A DNA stretch of 64,000 nucleotides from Streptomyces xiamenensis (GTDB taxonomy: Bacteria > Actinomycetota > Actinomycetes > Streptomycetales > Streptomycetaceae). The translations under genes were made by a program, and so were the position numbers. The stretch covers positions 5,208,001-5,272,000 of the forward strand of contig NZ_CP009922.3 in assembly GCF_000993785.3 (NCBI RefSeq), read 5' to 3'. Below the pieces are notes generated by a model that was given only the letters and a program-made list of their open reading frames with translations, did no database searches and was not told the origin of the DNA. This document shows positions 52,698-62,376 of the stretch, one piece after another (the first letter of the stretch is position 1; each line of letters opens with the position of its first letter).

Positions 52698-52713
52698 ATG
52701 TTTACGTAAACAT
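52698..52713. promoter_or_regulatory. LacI operator O2
   Basis: A second identical 16-base palindrome, 27 bases before the first permease gene. Two identical perfect boxes so close suggest cooperative, tight repression. I found no third copy in the window. Confidence 0.85.
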
Positions 52714-52740
52714 TCCGCACGACGGAACAAGGATTCGGCC

Positions 52741-53682
52741 ATGACAACGTTGTCACCGCCCCGGGGAGCGGGACGAGCGGGAAGCTCCAGCCCGGCCCGT
52801 TCGCCCCGGCGGCAGCGCGACCGGCGCTCCTGGACCGGCTGGGGCTTCATCGGGCCGTTCATGGCCGTCTTCGCCCTGGTGTTCCTGGCACCCATCGGTT
52901 ACTCGATCTACCTCAGCCTCTTCCGCGACCAACTGGTCGGCGGCACCACCTTCGTGGGCTTCGAGAACTACCAGCGGGCCTTCGAGGACCCGCAGTTCTG
53001 GTCCGCGCTCGGCCGGGTCAGCCTCTTCCTGGCCGTCCAGGTGCCGATCATGCTCTTCCTGGCGCTGCTGGTGGCCCTCGCCCTGGACAGCGGCCGGCTC
53101 TACGGCACCAACTTCTTCCGGATATCGATCTTCCTGCCGTACGCGGTGCCCGCCGTCGTCGCCACCATCATGTGGAGCTTCATGTACGGCTCCCGCTTCG
53201 GACTGATCGGCAACATCAACGACGCGTTCGGGGTCTCGATACCCGACCCGCTCTCCCCGGAGCTGATCCTCGCCGCCATCGGCAACATCGTCACCTGGGA
53301 GTTCATCGGCTACAACATGCTGATCTTCTACTCGGCGCTGCGGGTCATCCCGCACTCCCTCTACGAGGCCGCCGAGATCGACGGCGCCGGCCAGCTGCGG
53401 GTCATCACCGCCATCAAACTCCCCGCCATCCGGGGCGCGCTGGTCATCGCCACCATCTTCTCGATCATCGGCTCCTTCCAGCTGTTCAACGAGCCGTCCA
53501 TCCTGCAGAAGCTGGCCCCCAACGCGATCACCACGTACTTCACGCCCAACCTCTACACCTACTCGCTGTCCTTCTCCGGCCAGCAGCACAACTACGCCGC
53601 CACGGTCGCGATCATCATGGGCGTCTTCACCATGATCATCGCCTACGCCGTGCAGCTGCGCGGCATGCGAAAGGAAGCGTGA
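52741..53682 (+). CDS. Sugar ABC transporter permease 1 (MalF-like)
   Basis: A 313-residue membrane protein with six helices. The permease EAA loop is YEAAEIDGAGQLRVITAIKLPAI, here read as EAAEIDGAG and ITAIKLP. A basic N-terminal tail precedes the first helix. It is part of the importer with the next two genes. No ATPase gene is present in the locus. Streptomyces commonly share the MsiK ATPase among sugar importers. Confidence 0.92.
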   Translation: MTTLSPPRGAGRAGSSSPARSPRRQRDRRSWTGWGFIGPFMAVFALVFLAPIGYSIYLSLFRDQLVGGTTFVGFENYQRAFEDPQFWSALGRVSLFLAVQVPIMLFLALLVALALDSGRLYGTNFFRISIFLPYAVPAVVATIMWSFMYGSRFGLIGNINDAFGVSIPDPLSPELILAAIGNIVTWEFIGYNMLIFYSALRVIPHSLYEAAEIDGAGQLRVITAIKLPAIRGALVIATIFSIIGSFQLFNEPSILQKLAPNAITTYFTPNLYTYSLSFSGQQHNYAATVAIIMGVFTMIIAYAVQLRGMRKEA

Positions 53683-54602
53683 GCCACGCGATGGGAACCC
53701 CGGCTTCCGCCGTACGGCTGCGCACCCCGCGCCGCCCGCGCCCGCCCCACAGCGTCAACCGGCCGCGCCGCAGCCTCACCCTGACCCTGCTCACCGGCCT
53801 GGTCCTGGTGTACACCCTGGTCCCCCTGGTGTGGCTGTTCATCAACGCCACCAAGACCCAGGGGTCCCTGTTCGACTCCTTCGGCCTGTGGTTCAGCGGC
53901 GACTTCGCGCTGTGGGACAACATCGGCAAGACCCTCAGCTACAACGACGGCGCCTTCGTGCGCTGGCTGCTCAACACCCTGCTGTACGTGGTGGCGGGGG
54001 CCGGCGGCGCCACCCTGCTGGCGGTGCTCGGCGGTTACGCGCTCGCCAAGTTCACCTTCCCCGGCAAGCGCGGGGTGTTCGCCGTCATCATCGGGGCGGT
54101 CGCCGTCCCCGGCACGGCGCTGGCGATCCCCACCTTCCTGATGTTCAGCCAGATGGGGCTCACCAACACCCCCTGGGCCGTCATCATCCCCTCGCTCATC
54201 TCGCCGTTCGGCCTCTACCTGATGTGGGTCTTCGCCTCCGAGGCGATCCCCACCGAACTGCTGGAGGCCGCCCGCATCGACGGGTCCAGCGAGATCGGCA
54301 CCTTCTTCCGGGTCAGCCTGCCGCTGCTGGCGCCCGGCATCGTCACCGTCCTGCTGTTCACCATGGTCGCGACCTGGAACAACTACTTCCTGCCGCTGAT
54401 CATGATCAAGGACCCGGACTGGTACCCGCTGACCGTCGGCCTCAACTCCTGGAAGGACCAGGCCGCCACCGCCGGCGGCGAGGCCATCTTCAACCTGGTG
54501 ATCACCGGCTCCCTGCTGACGATCATCCCGCTGGTCATCGCCTTCCTGCTGCTCCAGCGCTACTGGCAGTCGGGCCTGTCCGCCGGAAGCGTCAAGGAGT
54601 AA
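53679..54602 (+). CDS. Sugar ABC transporter permease 2 (MalG-like)
   Basis: A 307-residue membrane protein with six helices. The EAA loop is ELLEAARIDGSSEIGTFFRV, followed by LPLLAPGI. The GTG at 53679 overlaps the previous stop by 4 bases. ATG 53691 is an alternative start with a poorly spaced ribosome site. It forms the transmembrane heterodimer with the first permease. Confidence 0.92.
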   Translation: MSHAMGTPASAVRLRTPRRPRPPHSVNRPRRSLTLTLLTGLVLVYTLVPLVWLFINATKTQGSLFDSFGLWFSGDFALWDNIGKTLSYNDGAFVRWLLNTLLYVVAGAGGATLLAVLGGYALAKFTFPGKRGVFAVIIGAVAVPGTALAIPTFLMFSQMGLTNTPWAVIIPSLISPFGLYLMWVFASEAIPTELLEAARIDGSSEIGTFFRVSLPLLAPGIVTVLLFTMVATWNNYFLPLIMIKDPDWYPLTVGLNSWKDQAATAGGEAIFNLVITGSLLTIIPLVIAFLLLQRYWQSGLSAGSVKE

Positions 54603-54678
54603 CGGCGCCCGGCACCCGCTGCCTTCCCGCACGACCCCCTCGTCCCCCCGTCCCTGTGAAATCTGACAAAGAAGTGAG

Positions 54679-56049
54679 ATGGACACCATGAGCAACACCA
54701 CTGTGCGCCGTCTGGTGCGGACCACCGCCGTGGTCGGCGCCCTGGCCCTGGGCGTCACCGCCTGCGGCTCCTCCGACGACGGCGACGGAGCGGGCGGCGG
54801 GGGCGGCGCGTCCTCCGGCCTCACCCCGGCCGACGTCGAGGCGGCCCTGGAAGAGGGCGGCTCCCTCACCGTGTGGTCCTGGGAGGCCACCCTCCCCGCC
54901 GCCGCCCAGGCCTTCATGGACGAGCACCCCAACGTCAAGGTGAACGTCGTCAACGCCGGCACCAACAAGGACCAGTACACGGCCCTCCAGAACGCCATAT
55001 CGGCCGGCTCCGGAGTCCCCGACGTGGCCCAGATCGAGTACTACGCGCTCGGCCAGTTCACCCTCTCCGGTGCGCTCACCGAACTCGGCTCGCTCGGCGC
55101 CGACCAGCTGGAGGGCACCTTCTCGCCCGGCCCCTGGAGCGCCGTGCAGTCCGGCGACGGCATCTACGCGCTGCCCACCGACTCCGGCCCGATGGCGCTG
55201 TTCTACAACAAGACCGTCTTCGACGAGCACGGCATCGAGGTCCCCACCACGTGGGAGGGGTACCTGGAGGCCGCCCGCGCCCTGCACGAGGCCGACCCGG
55301 ACATCTACATCACCAACGACACCGGTGAGGGCGGCGCCGCCACCAGCATGATCTGGCAGGCCGGCGGGCGCCCCTACACCGTCGACGGCACCGACGTCAC
55401 CATCGACTTCTCCGACGAGGGCACCACCGCCTACACCGACCTGTGGCAGCAGCTGCTGGACGAGGACCTGCTGGCCCCCATCACCAGCTGGACCGACGAG
55501 TGGTACCAGGGCCTGGGCGACGGCAGCCTCGCCACCCTCGCCACCGGCGCCTGGATGCCGCCCAACTTCGAGTCCGGTGTGCCCAACGCCGCCGGCGACT
55601 GGCGCGCCGCCCCGCTCCCGCAGTGGGAGGAGGGCGCCAACGTGAGCGCCGAGAACGGCGGCAGCTCCATGGCCATCCCCAGCGCCGGCAAGAACCAGGC
55701 GCTCGCCTACGCCTTCGTCGAGTACCTCAACGTCGGTGACGGCGTGAAGGTCCGCACCGACGCCGGCGCCTTCCCCGCCACCACCGCCGACCTCAACTCC
55801 GAGGAATTCCTCAACACCGAATTCCCCTACTTCGGCGGCCAGAAGGCGAACGAGATCTTCGCCGAGTCCGCCGCCAACGTCGGCACCGGCTGGTCGTACC
55901 TGCCGTACCAGGTCTACGCCAACTCCATCTTCAACGACACCGCCGGCCAGGCCTACATCTCCGGCACCACCCTCGCCGACGGCCTCAAGGCATGGCAGGA
56001 CGCCTCCATCGCCTACGGCAAGGAGCAGGGCTTCACGGTCAACGACTGA
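54679..56049 (+). CDS. Sugar ABC transporter substrate-binding lipoprotein
   Basis: A 456-residue binding protein. The lipobox LGVTACGSS anchors it, and a Gly/Asp-rich linker follows. The fold shows LTVWSWEATLPAAAQAFMDE at the start of lobe 1 and FYNKTVFDEHGIEVPTTWEG in the middle, typical of the MalE-like cluster. It delivers the oligosaccharide to the two permeases. Two ATGs are possible (54679 and 54688). Confidence 0.92.
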   Translation: MDTMSNTTVRRLVRTTAVVGALALGVTACGSSDDGDGAGGGGGASSGLTPADVEAALEEGGSLTVWSWEATLPAAAQAFMDEHPNVKVNVVNAGTNKDQYTALQNAISAGSGVPDVAQIEYYALGQFTLSGALTELGSLGADQLEGTFSPGPWSAVQSGDGIYALPTDSGPMALFYNKTVFDEHGIEVPTTWEGYLEAARALHEADPDIYITNDTGEGGAATSMIWQAGGRPYTVDGTDVTIDFSDEGTTAYTDLWQQLLDEDLLAPITSWTDEWYQGLGDGSLATLATGAWMPPNFESGVPNAAGDWRAAPLPQWEEGANVSAENGGSSMAIPSAGKNQALAYAFVEYLNVGDGVKVRTDAGAFPATTADLNSEEFLNTEFPYFGGQKANEIFAESAANVGTGWSYLPYQVYANSIFNDTAGQAYISGTTLADGLKAWQDASIAYGKEQGFTVND

Positions 56050-56162
56050 CCACCGCCCGCCGACACCACCGCAGCCGCCTACGGGCGCGGGCCGCACCGC
56101 CTGCCCGCGCCCGTACCGGCCCCTGCCTCGTCCCACCGCACCACCGCGTACCAAGGAGCACG

Positions 56163-58193
56163 ATGACCCGCGCCCCCGCACCCGCCGCCCACCGCTGGCC
56201 GCGCCTGCCCGGCATCGGCTACGGCGCCGACTACAACCCCGACCAGTGGCCCCGTGAGGTCTGGGACGAGGACATCGCGCTCATGCGCGAGGCCGGCGTC
56301 AACGTCGTCTCCCTGGCGATCTTCTCCTGGGCCCGCATCCAGCCCACCGAGGACAGCTGGGACTTCGGCTGGCTCGACGAGATCATGGACCTGCTGCACG
56401 CCGGCGGCATCACCGTCGACCTGGCCACCGCCACCGCCTCCCCGCCGCCGTGGCTCACCGCCAAGCACCCCGAGATCCTCCCCGTCACCCGCACCGGCGA
56501 GACGCTGTCACCCGGCGCCCGCCAGCACTGGCGCCCCACCTCGCCCGTCTTCCGCGAGCACGCCCTGCGCCTGGTGGACGCCATGGCCAAGCGGTACGCC
56601 GACCACCCCGCCCTCGTCGCCTGGCACATCTCCAACGAACTGGGCTGCCACAACCTCTACGACTACTCCGACGACGCCGCCCGCGCCTTCCGCGCCTGGC
56701 TGCGCGGCCGCTACCAGAGCCTGGACGCCCTCAACCACGCCTGGGGCACCGCCTTCTGGTCCCAGCGCTACAGCGACTGGGAGCAGATCCTGCCGCCCCG
56801 GCTCGCCGCCTCGCACCCCAACCCCACCCAGCAGCTGGACTTCAAGCGCTTCTCCTCCGACGCGCTCAAGGACTACCTGCGCGCCGAACGCGAACTGCTG
56901 CGCGGCATCACCCCCGACATCCCCATCACCACCAACTTCATGGTCATGGGCGAGACCAAGGGCATGAACTACGCGGACTGGGCCGCCGAGGTCGACTTCG
57001 TCTCCAACGACCACTACATCCTGCCCTCCCCGCAGGCCCAGGACGAACTGTCCTTCTCCGCCAACCTCACCGGCAACATCGCCGGCGGCCGGCCCTGGTT
57101 CCTGATGGAACACTCCACCAGCGCCGTCAACTGGCAGCCCGTCAACCGAGCCAAGGGCGCCGGTGAACTGGCCCGCGACGCGCTGCTGCACGTCGCCCAC
57201 GGCGCCGACGCCGTGTGCTACTTCCAGTGGCGGCAGTCCGCCGCCGGCGCCGAGAAGTACCACTCCGGCATGGTCCCGCACGCCGGCCGCGACAGCGAGG
57301 TCTTCCGCTCCGTCACCACCCTCGGACAGCGCCTGAAGGACCTCGCCCCGCTCGCCGGCGCCGACCGCGCCCCCGCCCGCGCCGCGATCCTCTTCGACTG
57401 GGAGTCGTGGTGGGCCAGCGAGCAGGACTCGCACCCCACCGAACTGCTGCGCTACCGGGCCGAAGCCCTCGACTGGTACTCGGCGTTCCTGGCGCTGGGG
57501 GTACGCGCCGACGTGGTGCCCACCGGCACCGCACTGGCCGGGTACGACCTGGTCGTGGCGCCCGTGCTGCACGTCGTACCGGCCCCGCTCGCCAAGGAGC
57601 TGACCGACTACGTGGCGGGCGGCGGCCACCTGGTCACCACCTACTTCTCCGGCATCGTCGACGAGAACGACCACGCCCACCTGGGCGGCTACCCGGGACC
57701 GCTGCGCGACCTGCTCGGCATCCGCATCGAGGAGTTCGCGCCGCTGCTGCCCGGCGAGAGCGTCGCGCTCGACGACGGCACCACCGGCACCCTGTGGAGC
57801 GACCGCATCGAGATCACCGACGAGGCGTCCGTGGAGGTCCTGGCCTCCTACCGCTCCGGTGAGCTGGCCGGCCGCCCCGCCCTCACCCGCCGCACCCCGG
57901 CCACCGGCAACGGCTCGGCCGCCTACGTCTCCACCCGGCTCGGCCACGAGCAGCTGCCCGGCGTGCTGGCCCGGCTGCTGGAGGCCGCCGGCATCGAGGG
58001 CGAACTGCCCGCGCCGGCCCGCGGCAAGGTCGAACTCACCGTACGGGCCCACCAGGGGCACGCGTACTGGTTCCTGATCAACCGCACCGAGGAGCCGGTC
58101 GACCTCACCGGCATCGACGGCGAACTCCTCACGGGGGAGACCGCCCCGCTGCCCGCCCGCGGCGTCGCCGTCCTGCGCCGCGACCTCCCCTGA
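56163..58193 (+). CDS. GH42 beta-galactosidase
   Basis: A 676-residue intracellular enzyme with no signal peptide. IGYGADYNPDQWPREVW starts the barrel. The acid/base Glu lies in WHISNELGCHN and the nucleophile Glu in FLMEHSTSAVNW. The trimerisation and C-terminal beta domains follow. It should split galacto-oligosaccharides brought in by the transporter. AAGGAG precedes the ATG. Confidence 0.94.
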   Translation: MTRAPAPAAHRWPRLPGIGYGADYNPDQWPREVWDEDIALMREAGVNVVSLAIFSWARIQPTEDSWDFGWLDEIMDLLHAGGITVDLATATASPPPWLTAKHPEILPVTRTGETLSPGARQHWRPTSPVFREHALRLVDAMAKRYADHPALVAWHISNELGCHNLYDYSDDAARAFRAWLRGRYQSLDALNHAWGTAFWSQRYSDWEQILPPRLAASHPNPTQQLDFKRFSSDALKDYLRAERELLRGITPDIPITTNFMVMGETKGMNYADWAAEVDFVSNDHYILPSPQAQDELSFSANLTGNIAGGRPWFLMEHSTSAVNWQPVNRAKGAGELARDALLHVAHGADAVCYFQWRQSAAGAEKYHSGMVPHAGRDSEVFRSVTTLGQRLKDLAPLAGADRAPARAAILFDWESWWASEQDSHPTELLRYRAEALDWYSAFLALGVRADVVPTGTALAGYDLVVAPVLHVVPAPLAKELTDYVAGGGHLVTTYFSGIVDENDHAHLGGYPGPLRDLLGIRIEEFAPLLPGESVALDDGTTGTLWSDRIEITDEASVEVLASYRSGELAGRPALTRRTPATGNGSAAYVSTRLGHEQLPGVLARLLEAAGIEGELPAPARGKVELTVRAHQGHAYWFLINRTEEPVDLTGIDGELLTGETAPLPARGVAVLRRDLP

Positions 58194-58258
58194 ACCATCA
58201 CCGCAGTTCCGCTTTTCCCCATCGCAACGAAGCGAGCAGAGAAGAGGTTCACACCGGA

Positions 58259-60292
58259 ATGAACAGCCCACTCCGCACGAGGAAGCTGGCCGCCGCACTG
58301 GGTGTGGTGAGTCTGGCCACCGGCACGCTGGTCGCCGCAGGACCGGCCACCGCGACCGCCGCCGACTACACCATCACCCCCGATCCCTCCTACCAGGGCC
58401 AGGAGTTCGAGGGCTGGGGCACGAGCCTGGTGTGGTTCGCCAACGCCACGGGCGACTACCCCGACGAGATCCGCGAGCGCCTCGCCGAGCTGCTGTTCGG
58501 CGACGAAGGGCTGGCGCTCAACATCGCCCGCTACAACGTCGGCGGCGGCAACGCCCCCGACGTCACCGACTACCTGCGGGCCGGCGGCGCCGTCGAGGGC
58601 TGGTGGCAGGCGCCGGAGGGCACCACCCGCGAGGACACCGACTGGTGGCAGGCCGACAACCCCGACCACTGGAACGAGGACGCGGACGCCACCCAGCGCT
58701 GGTGGGTGGAGCGCATCAAGGACGACATCGACCACTGGGAGGCGTTCAGCAACTCCCCGCCCTGGTTCCAGACCGTCAGCGGCTACGTCTCGGGCGGCTT
58801 CAACGCCACCGACGAACAGCTGCGCCCGGACCGGGTGGACGACTTCGCCGCCTACCTGGTGGGGGCGGTGGACCGGCTGGAGGCCGCGCACGGCATCGAG
58901 TTCGCCACCATCGACCCGTTCAACGAGCCCAACACCAACTACTGGAGCACCCGGCTCGGCGCCGACGGCGAGCCCGTCGGCGGACGCCAGGAGGGCGCCC
59001 ACATAGGGCCGCAGGCGCAGCAGGACGTCATCCGGGCGCTGGCCGCCCGGCTCGCTCAGCAGGGCACCGGCACCGACGCGGTGATCTCGGCCATGGACGA
59101 GACCAACCCCACCACGTTCGCCCGCAACTGGGAGAGCTACCCGGCCGAGGTGCGCGCGCTGGTCGAGCAGCTGAACGTGCACACCTACGGCACGGGCGGC
59201 CGCACCACGGTGCGCGACATCGCCAAGGGCGAGGACAAGCCGCTGTGGATGAGCGAGGTCGAGGGCGACTGGGGCAACGGCCAGGACTTCGAGGCGATGG
59301 CCCCGGGCCTCGGCCTGGCCGAGCGGATCACCAGCGACCTGCGGGAACTGGAGCCCACCGCCTGGGTGTTCTGGCAGCCGGTGGAGGACTACGACAACAT
59401 GAAGCCGGGCGGTGAGTCCGAGCTCGGCGGCAACTGGGGCAGCATCCAGCTGCCGTTCGACTGCACGGCGGGCGACACGCTGGAGAGCTGCCCGATCTAC
59501 ACCAACCAGAAGTTCAACACCGCCCGGAACTTCACGCACTACATCAAGCCCGGCGACCACCTGATCGGGACCTCCGACACGGGGAGCGTCGCGGCGCTCT
59601 CCGCCGAAGGCGACGCCGCCACCGTGGTGCACACCAACCAGAGTGCGCAGGAGCGCACCGTCACCCTGGACCTGTCGAAGTTCAAGAAGACCGCCCGCGA
59701 CGCCACCGTCACCCCGGTGGTGACCAGCGCGGACGGCGCACTGGTCACCGGCGACGCGGTGCGGGTACGGGACGGCCGCGCCGTGCTGACCGTGCCGGCC
59801 GAGTCGGTGACCACTTTCCTGATCGACGGGGTCTCGGGCGTCGCCAAGGACGCCGCGCTGGTCCAGCCGGGCCACACGTACCAGCTCACCGGGGTGCAGA
59901 GTGGCCGGGCGCTGACCGTGGCGGACGACGGCACCGGGGCCGTGATCAGCACGGCCGTGGCCGGCGACCGGGACCAGATCTGGACCCTGAGCCCGTACAC
60001 CAAGGGCCACGACAACCGGCAGCAGTACACGCTCGGTACCCGCTCGGGCAACCAGCGGCTGGCGGTACGGGACGGGGCCGCGGTGCTGGAGAAGGACCGG
60101 GGCCGTCCCGACGAGGGGGCCCGCTGGATCCTGTCGACGACCGGCGACGGCACGTACACCCTGGTGAACGCGGCCACCGGCCGGCTGCTGGAGGTGGGCG
60201 GCCAGGCCACCCACGAGGGCGCGCCGGTCACGGTGTGGACACCCAACTCCGGTGCCAACCAGCGCTGGACGATCACCGACCTCAAGCGCTGA
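58259..60292 (+). CDS. Secreted GH30 endo-galactanase-like enzyme with ricin lectin domain
   Basis: A 677-residue exported protein. The signal peptide ends near ATA. The GH30 barrel has FEGWGTSLVWFAN, the acid/base Glu in DPFNEPNTNYW and the nucleophile Glu in MSEVEGDWG. A beta domain follows, then a ricin-type CBM13 from about residue 540 (GHTYQLTGVQSG, ANQRWTI). The layout is that of endo-beta-1,6-galactanases known from Streptomyces. It would cut arabinogalactan side chains outside the cell. Confidence 0.88.
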   Translation: MNSPLRTRKLAAALGVVSLATGTLVAAGPATATAADYTITPDPSYQGQEFEGWGTSLVWFANATGDYPDEIRERLAELLFGDEGLALNIARYNVGGGNAPDVTDYLRAGGAVEGWWQAPEGTTREDTDWWQADNPDHWNEDADATQRWWVERIKDDIDHWEAFSNSPPWFQTVSGYVSGGFNATDEQLRPDRVDDFAAYLVGAVDRLEAAHGIEFATIDPFNEPNTNYWSTRLGADGEPVGGRQEGAHIGPQAQQDVIRALAARLAQQGTGTDAVISAMDETNPTTFARNWESYPAEVRALVEQLNVHTYGTGGRTTVRDIAKGEDKPLWMSEVEGDWGNGQDFEAMAPGLGLAERITSDLRELEPTAWVFWQPVEDYDNMKPGGESELGGNWGSIQLPFDCTAGDTLESCPIYTNQKFNTARNFTHYIKPGDHLIGTSDTGSVAALSAEGDAATVVHTNQSAQERTVTLDLSKFKKTARDATVTPVVTSADGALVTGDAVRVRDGRAVLTVPAESVTTFLIDGVSGVAKDAALVQPGHTYQLTGVQSGRALTVADDGTGAVISTAVAGDRDQIWTLSPYTKGHDNRQQYTLGTRSGNQRLAVRDGAAVLEKDRGRPDEGARWILSTTGDGTYTLVNAATGRLLEVGGQATHEGAPVTVWTPNSGANQRWTITDLKR

Positions 60293-60313
60293 CCGCACGA
60301 GGTCCGAAGACCC

Positions 60314-60347
60314 CGCCGTGGCGCCACGAACCCGTGGCGCCACGGCG
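60314..60347 (+). terminator. Terminator of the galactan operon
   Basis: A perfect 15-bp GC stem (60314-60328 with 60333-60347) with a four-base AACC loop, 22 bases after the GH30 stop. Confidence 0.88.
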
Positions 60348-60855
60348 GCGTCGGTTCGGGGCGGCACCCGGGCGGTCTGGGACGTCCTGGAAAGCTGCGG
60401 GCTACGCCCGTTCGACAGCGACTCCGCGAAGGAGGAGGCCGGACGAGGAGGCGGTGGCAGCCTGGCACCGGAGAAGGACGGGGTCGCTGTCAGCTGGTCA
60501 TTCCACGGCGAACTGAACCGCCGCGTCTACGACGGATCGAGGGCCGGTTTGCGGCTGCTGACCTCGGCGACCGTGCTGACCGGAGCCGTCTCCGCTGTCC
60601 TGCTCGCCCACAGCTTCCACGTGCGCGCGGAGTACCTGGACGTCCTGCCGATGCACCGGCTGCTGGTCACCGACCGCCACCACAAGGTCCCGGAATTGCC
60701 ATGGATGTCGCCGGTCCCGGAGTGCCGAGCACTCCGGGACCGGCGAGACCGCCGACTGGTGTGGGGGCGACGGGCCTTGGGTGCTTGCCCGGCGGATCGT
60801 GTAGCCATCTGATGGTCGGCTCGTTGCGCTGGGGGGTAGCTGCCGAACGCCGTCG
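60348..60855. other. Intergenic region with a doubtful ORF
   Basis: A plus-strand frame through about 60812 could encode AVWDVLESCGLRPF and a hydrophobic LLTSATVLTGAVSAVLLAH. It has no clear start or ribosome site and its beginning lies in the terminator. It may be a gene remnant. Nothing else was seen. Confidence 0.3.
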
Positions 60856-61353
60856 TCAGGGCCGGTTCGGGTCGGAGTGCAGCACCATGAAGAGCGACCA
60901 GGCCGGCGCGGCCGGGTCGTCCGGGCGGGCGGCGAACTCGTCCAGCAGATCCTTGAGCCGGGTGCGGAACTCCTCCATCTGCGGCGGTGGCAGGCGCAGC
61001 GCCATCCTGGTGCCCTCGGCCTGGGCCTCGGGGACGAGGGCGAGTTCCTCCAGGAACGCGTCGAGCATCGACCGGTCCAGCGCGGGCGCTTCGAGGTGCC
61101 AGCTCTTGTACGTCGTCAGATACGGGATCTCTCGTGCGCCGCGCGCGCCGCGCCGTTCTTCCTGCGCCTCCAGGAATCCGGTGCGGACCAGCGTTCTGGT
61201 GTGGTGCAGCACGCTGGCCGGGTCGCGGCCGAGGATCGCCGAGATCTCCTTGTTCGTGTGCGGCTTCCGCACGCAGATGCGCAGGATGCGCAGGCGGAGG
61301 GCGGAGGCGAGTGCCTTCGCCTCCGCGTCGGTCGCCGGCCGGCGTTCGGTCAT
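60856..61353 (-). CDS. ArsR-like winged-helix transcriptional regulator
   Basis: A 165-residue regulator. The winged helix lies in residues 8-75 (ALASALRLRILRICVRKPHT, NKEISAILGRDPASVLHHTR). A C-terminal helical domain for dimerisation or ligand binding follows. Start 61353 excludes a long upstream frame without a ribosome site. It is divergent from the methyltransferase, with an inverted repeat between them. Confidence 0.85.
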   Translation of the reverse strand: MTERRPATDAEAKALASALRLRILRICVRKPHTNKEISAILGRDPASVLHHTRTLVRTGFLEAQEERRGARGAREIPYLTTYKSWHLEAPALDRSMLDAFLEELALVPEAQAEGTRMALRLPPPQMEEFRTRLKDLLDEFAARPDDPAAPAWSLFMVLHSDPNRP

Positions 61354-61402
61354 GACCAGCAGCGTACTGAAGAGCGGGCAGCCCGGTGAAGGTCGGACCA
61401 CA

Positions 61403-61426
61403 AGTGATTGACAAAACCCAATCACT
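61403..61426. promoter_or_regulatory. Operator-like inverted repeat
   Basis: AGTGATTG (61403-61410) and CAATCACT (61419-61426) are perfect inverted repeats with an 8-base AT-rich spacer. The site is 50 bases above the regulator ATG and 89 bases above the methyltransferase. It is the obvious site for the ArsR-like protein. Confidence 0.7.
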
Positions 61427-61514
61427 CGTTCAGGGTTTCGCTGTGCCCTTCGCAGCCGGGGGATCCGCGGATCTCCCGCCACGCCCACCGTGGCCCGAAC
61501 GAATGAGGTCAACC

Positions 61515-62348
61515 ATGCCGAACCATCCCGGAACGACCGGCGGAACCGCCCCTCCCGAGAGCCCCGCAGAGCAGGCGGATGTCCCACCGAACCGGCAGAT
61601 GGCGTCCTGGGTCAGTCCTGTCGAGGCCCCTCCGGGGCCCGGGGAGAAGGTGAACGACTACGACAGTTTCGCCGAGGCGTACGCGGCCGGGAACGAGACC
61701 AGCCTCCTCAACGCCTACTATGCGCGCCCCGCGATCGTGGACCTGGCCGGCGACGTGGCGGGCCGCCGGATCCTCGACGCCGGCTGCGGCGCCGGCCCCG
61801 TGGCCGCGGATCTGCGCGAGCGGGGCGCCGTCGTCGCCGGCTTCGACTCCAGCGCCGGGATGCTGGAGCTGGCCAGGCGGCGGCTGGGCGAGGGCGTGGT
61901 CCTGGAACGCGCCGAACTGGGCGGCCCGCTGCCCTTCGCCGACGCCGAGTTCGACGACGTCGTCGCTTCCCTCGTCCTGCACTACCTGGAGGACTGGACG
62001 ACGGCCCTGGCCGAACTGCGGCGCGTGCTGAAGCCGGGCGGGCGCCTCATCGGGTCCGTCCACCACCCCTTCGTCCAGCATGTGACGGCACCGCCCGGAA
62101 CCGACTACTTCGCGATCCGCTCCACCTCCCAGTGGTGGGAACTCGACGGCACCAAGCACCTGATGACCTTCTGGGACCGGCCGTTGCACGCGATCACCGA
62201 CGCGTTCACCGCGGCCGGCTTCCGGATCGAGGTCCTCAGCGAACCGGCCCCGGGACCCGGCACCCGCGAACGGTTCCCCGAAGTCTTCGAACAGAAGGAG
62301 TCGGGCAGGTTCCTGTGCTTCCTGTTCTTCGTCCTCACCAAGGCGTGA
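61515..62348 (+). CDS. Class I SAM-dependent methyltransferase
   Basis: A 277-residue methyltransferase of the Methyltransf_11 type. A 45-residue Pro-rich N-terminus is followed by YDSFAEAYAAGNE. SAM motif I is ILDAGCGAGPVAADL, motif II is in AEFDDVVASLVLHYLEDW, and VLKPGGRLIGSVHHPF is the post-motif. The substrate is unknown. It is probably controlled by the ArsR-like protein. Confidence 0.88.
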   Translation: MPNHPGTTGGTAPPESPAEQADVPPNRQMASWVSPVEAPPGPGEKVNDYDSFAEAYAAGNETSLLNAYYARPAIVDLAGDVAGRRILDAGCGAGPVAADLRERGAVVAGFDSSAGMLELARRRLGEGVVLERAELGGPLPFADAEFDDVVASLVLHYLEDWTTALAELRRVLKPGGRLIGSVHHPFVQHVTAPPGTDYFAIRSTSQWWELDGTKHLMTFWDRPLHAITDAFTAAGFRIEVLSEPAPGPGTRERFPEVFEQKESGRFLCFLFFVLTKA

Positions 62349-62376
62349 CCTCCGCCCGTAAGTGCGGGCCGTCGGC

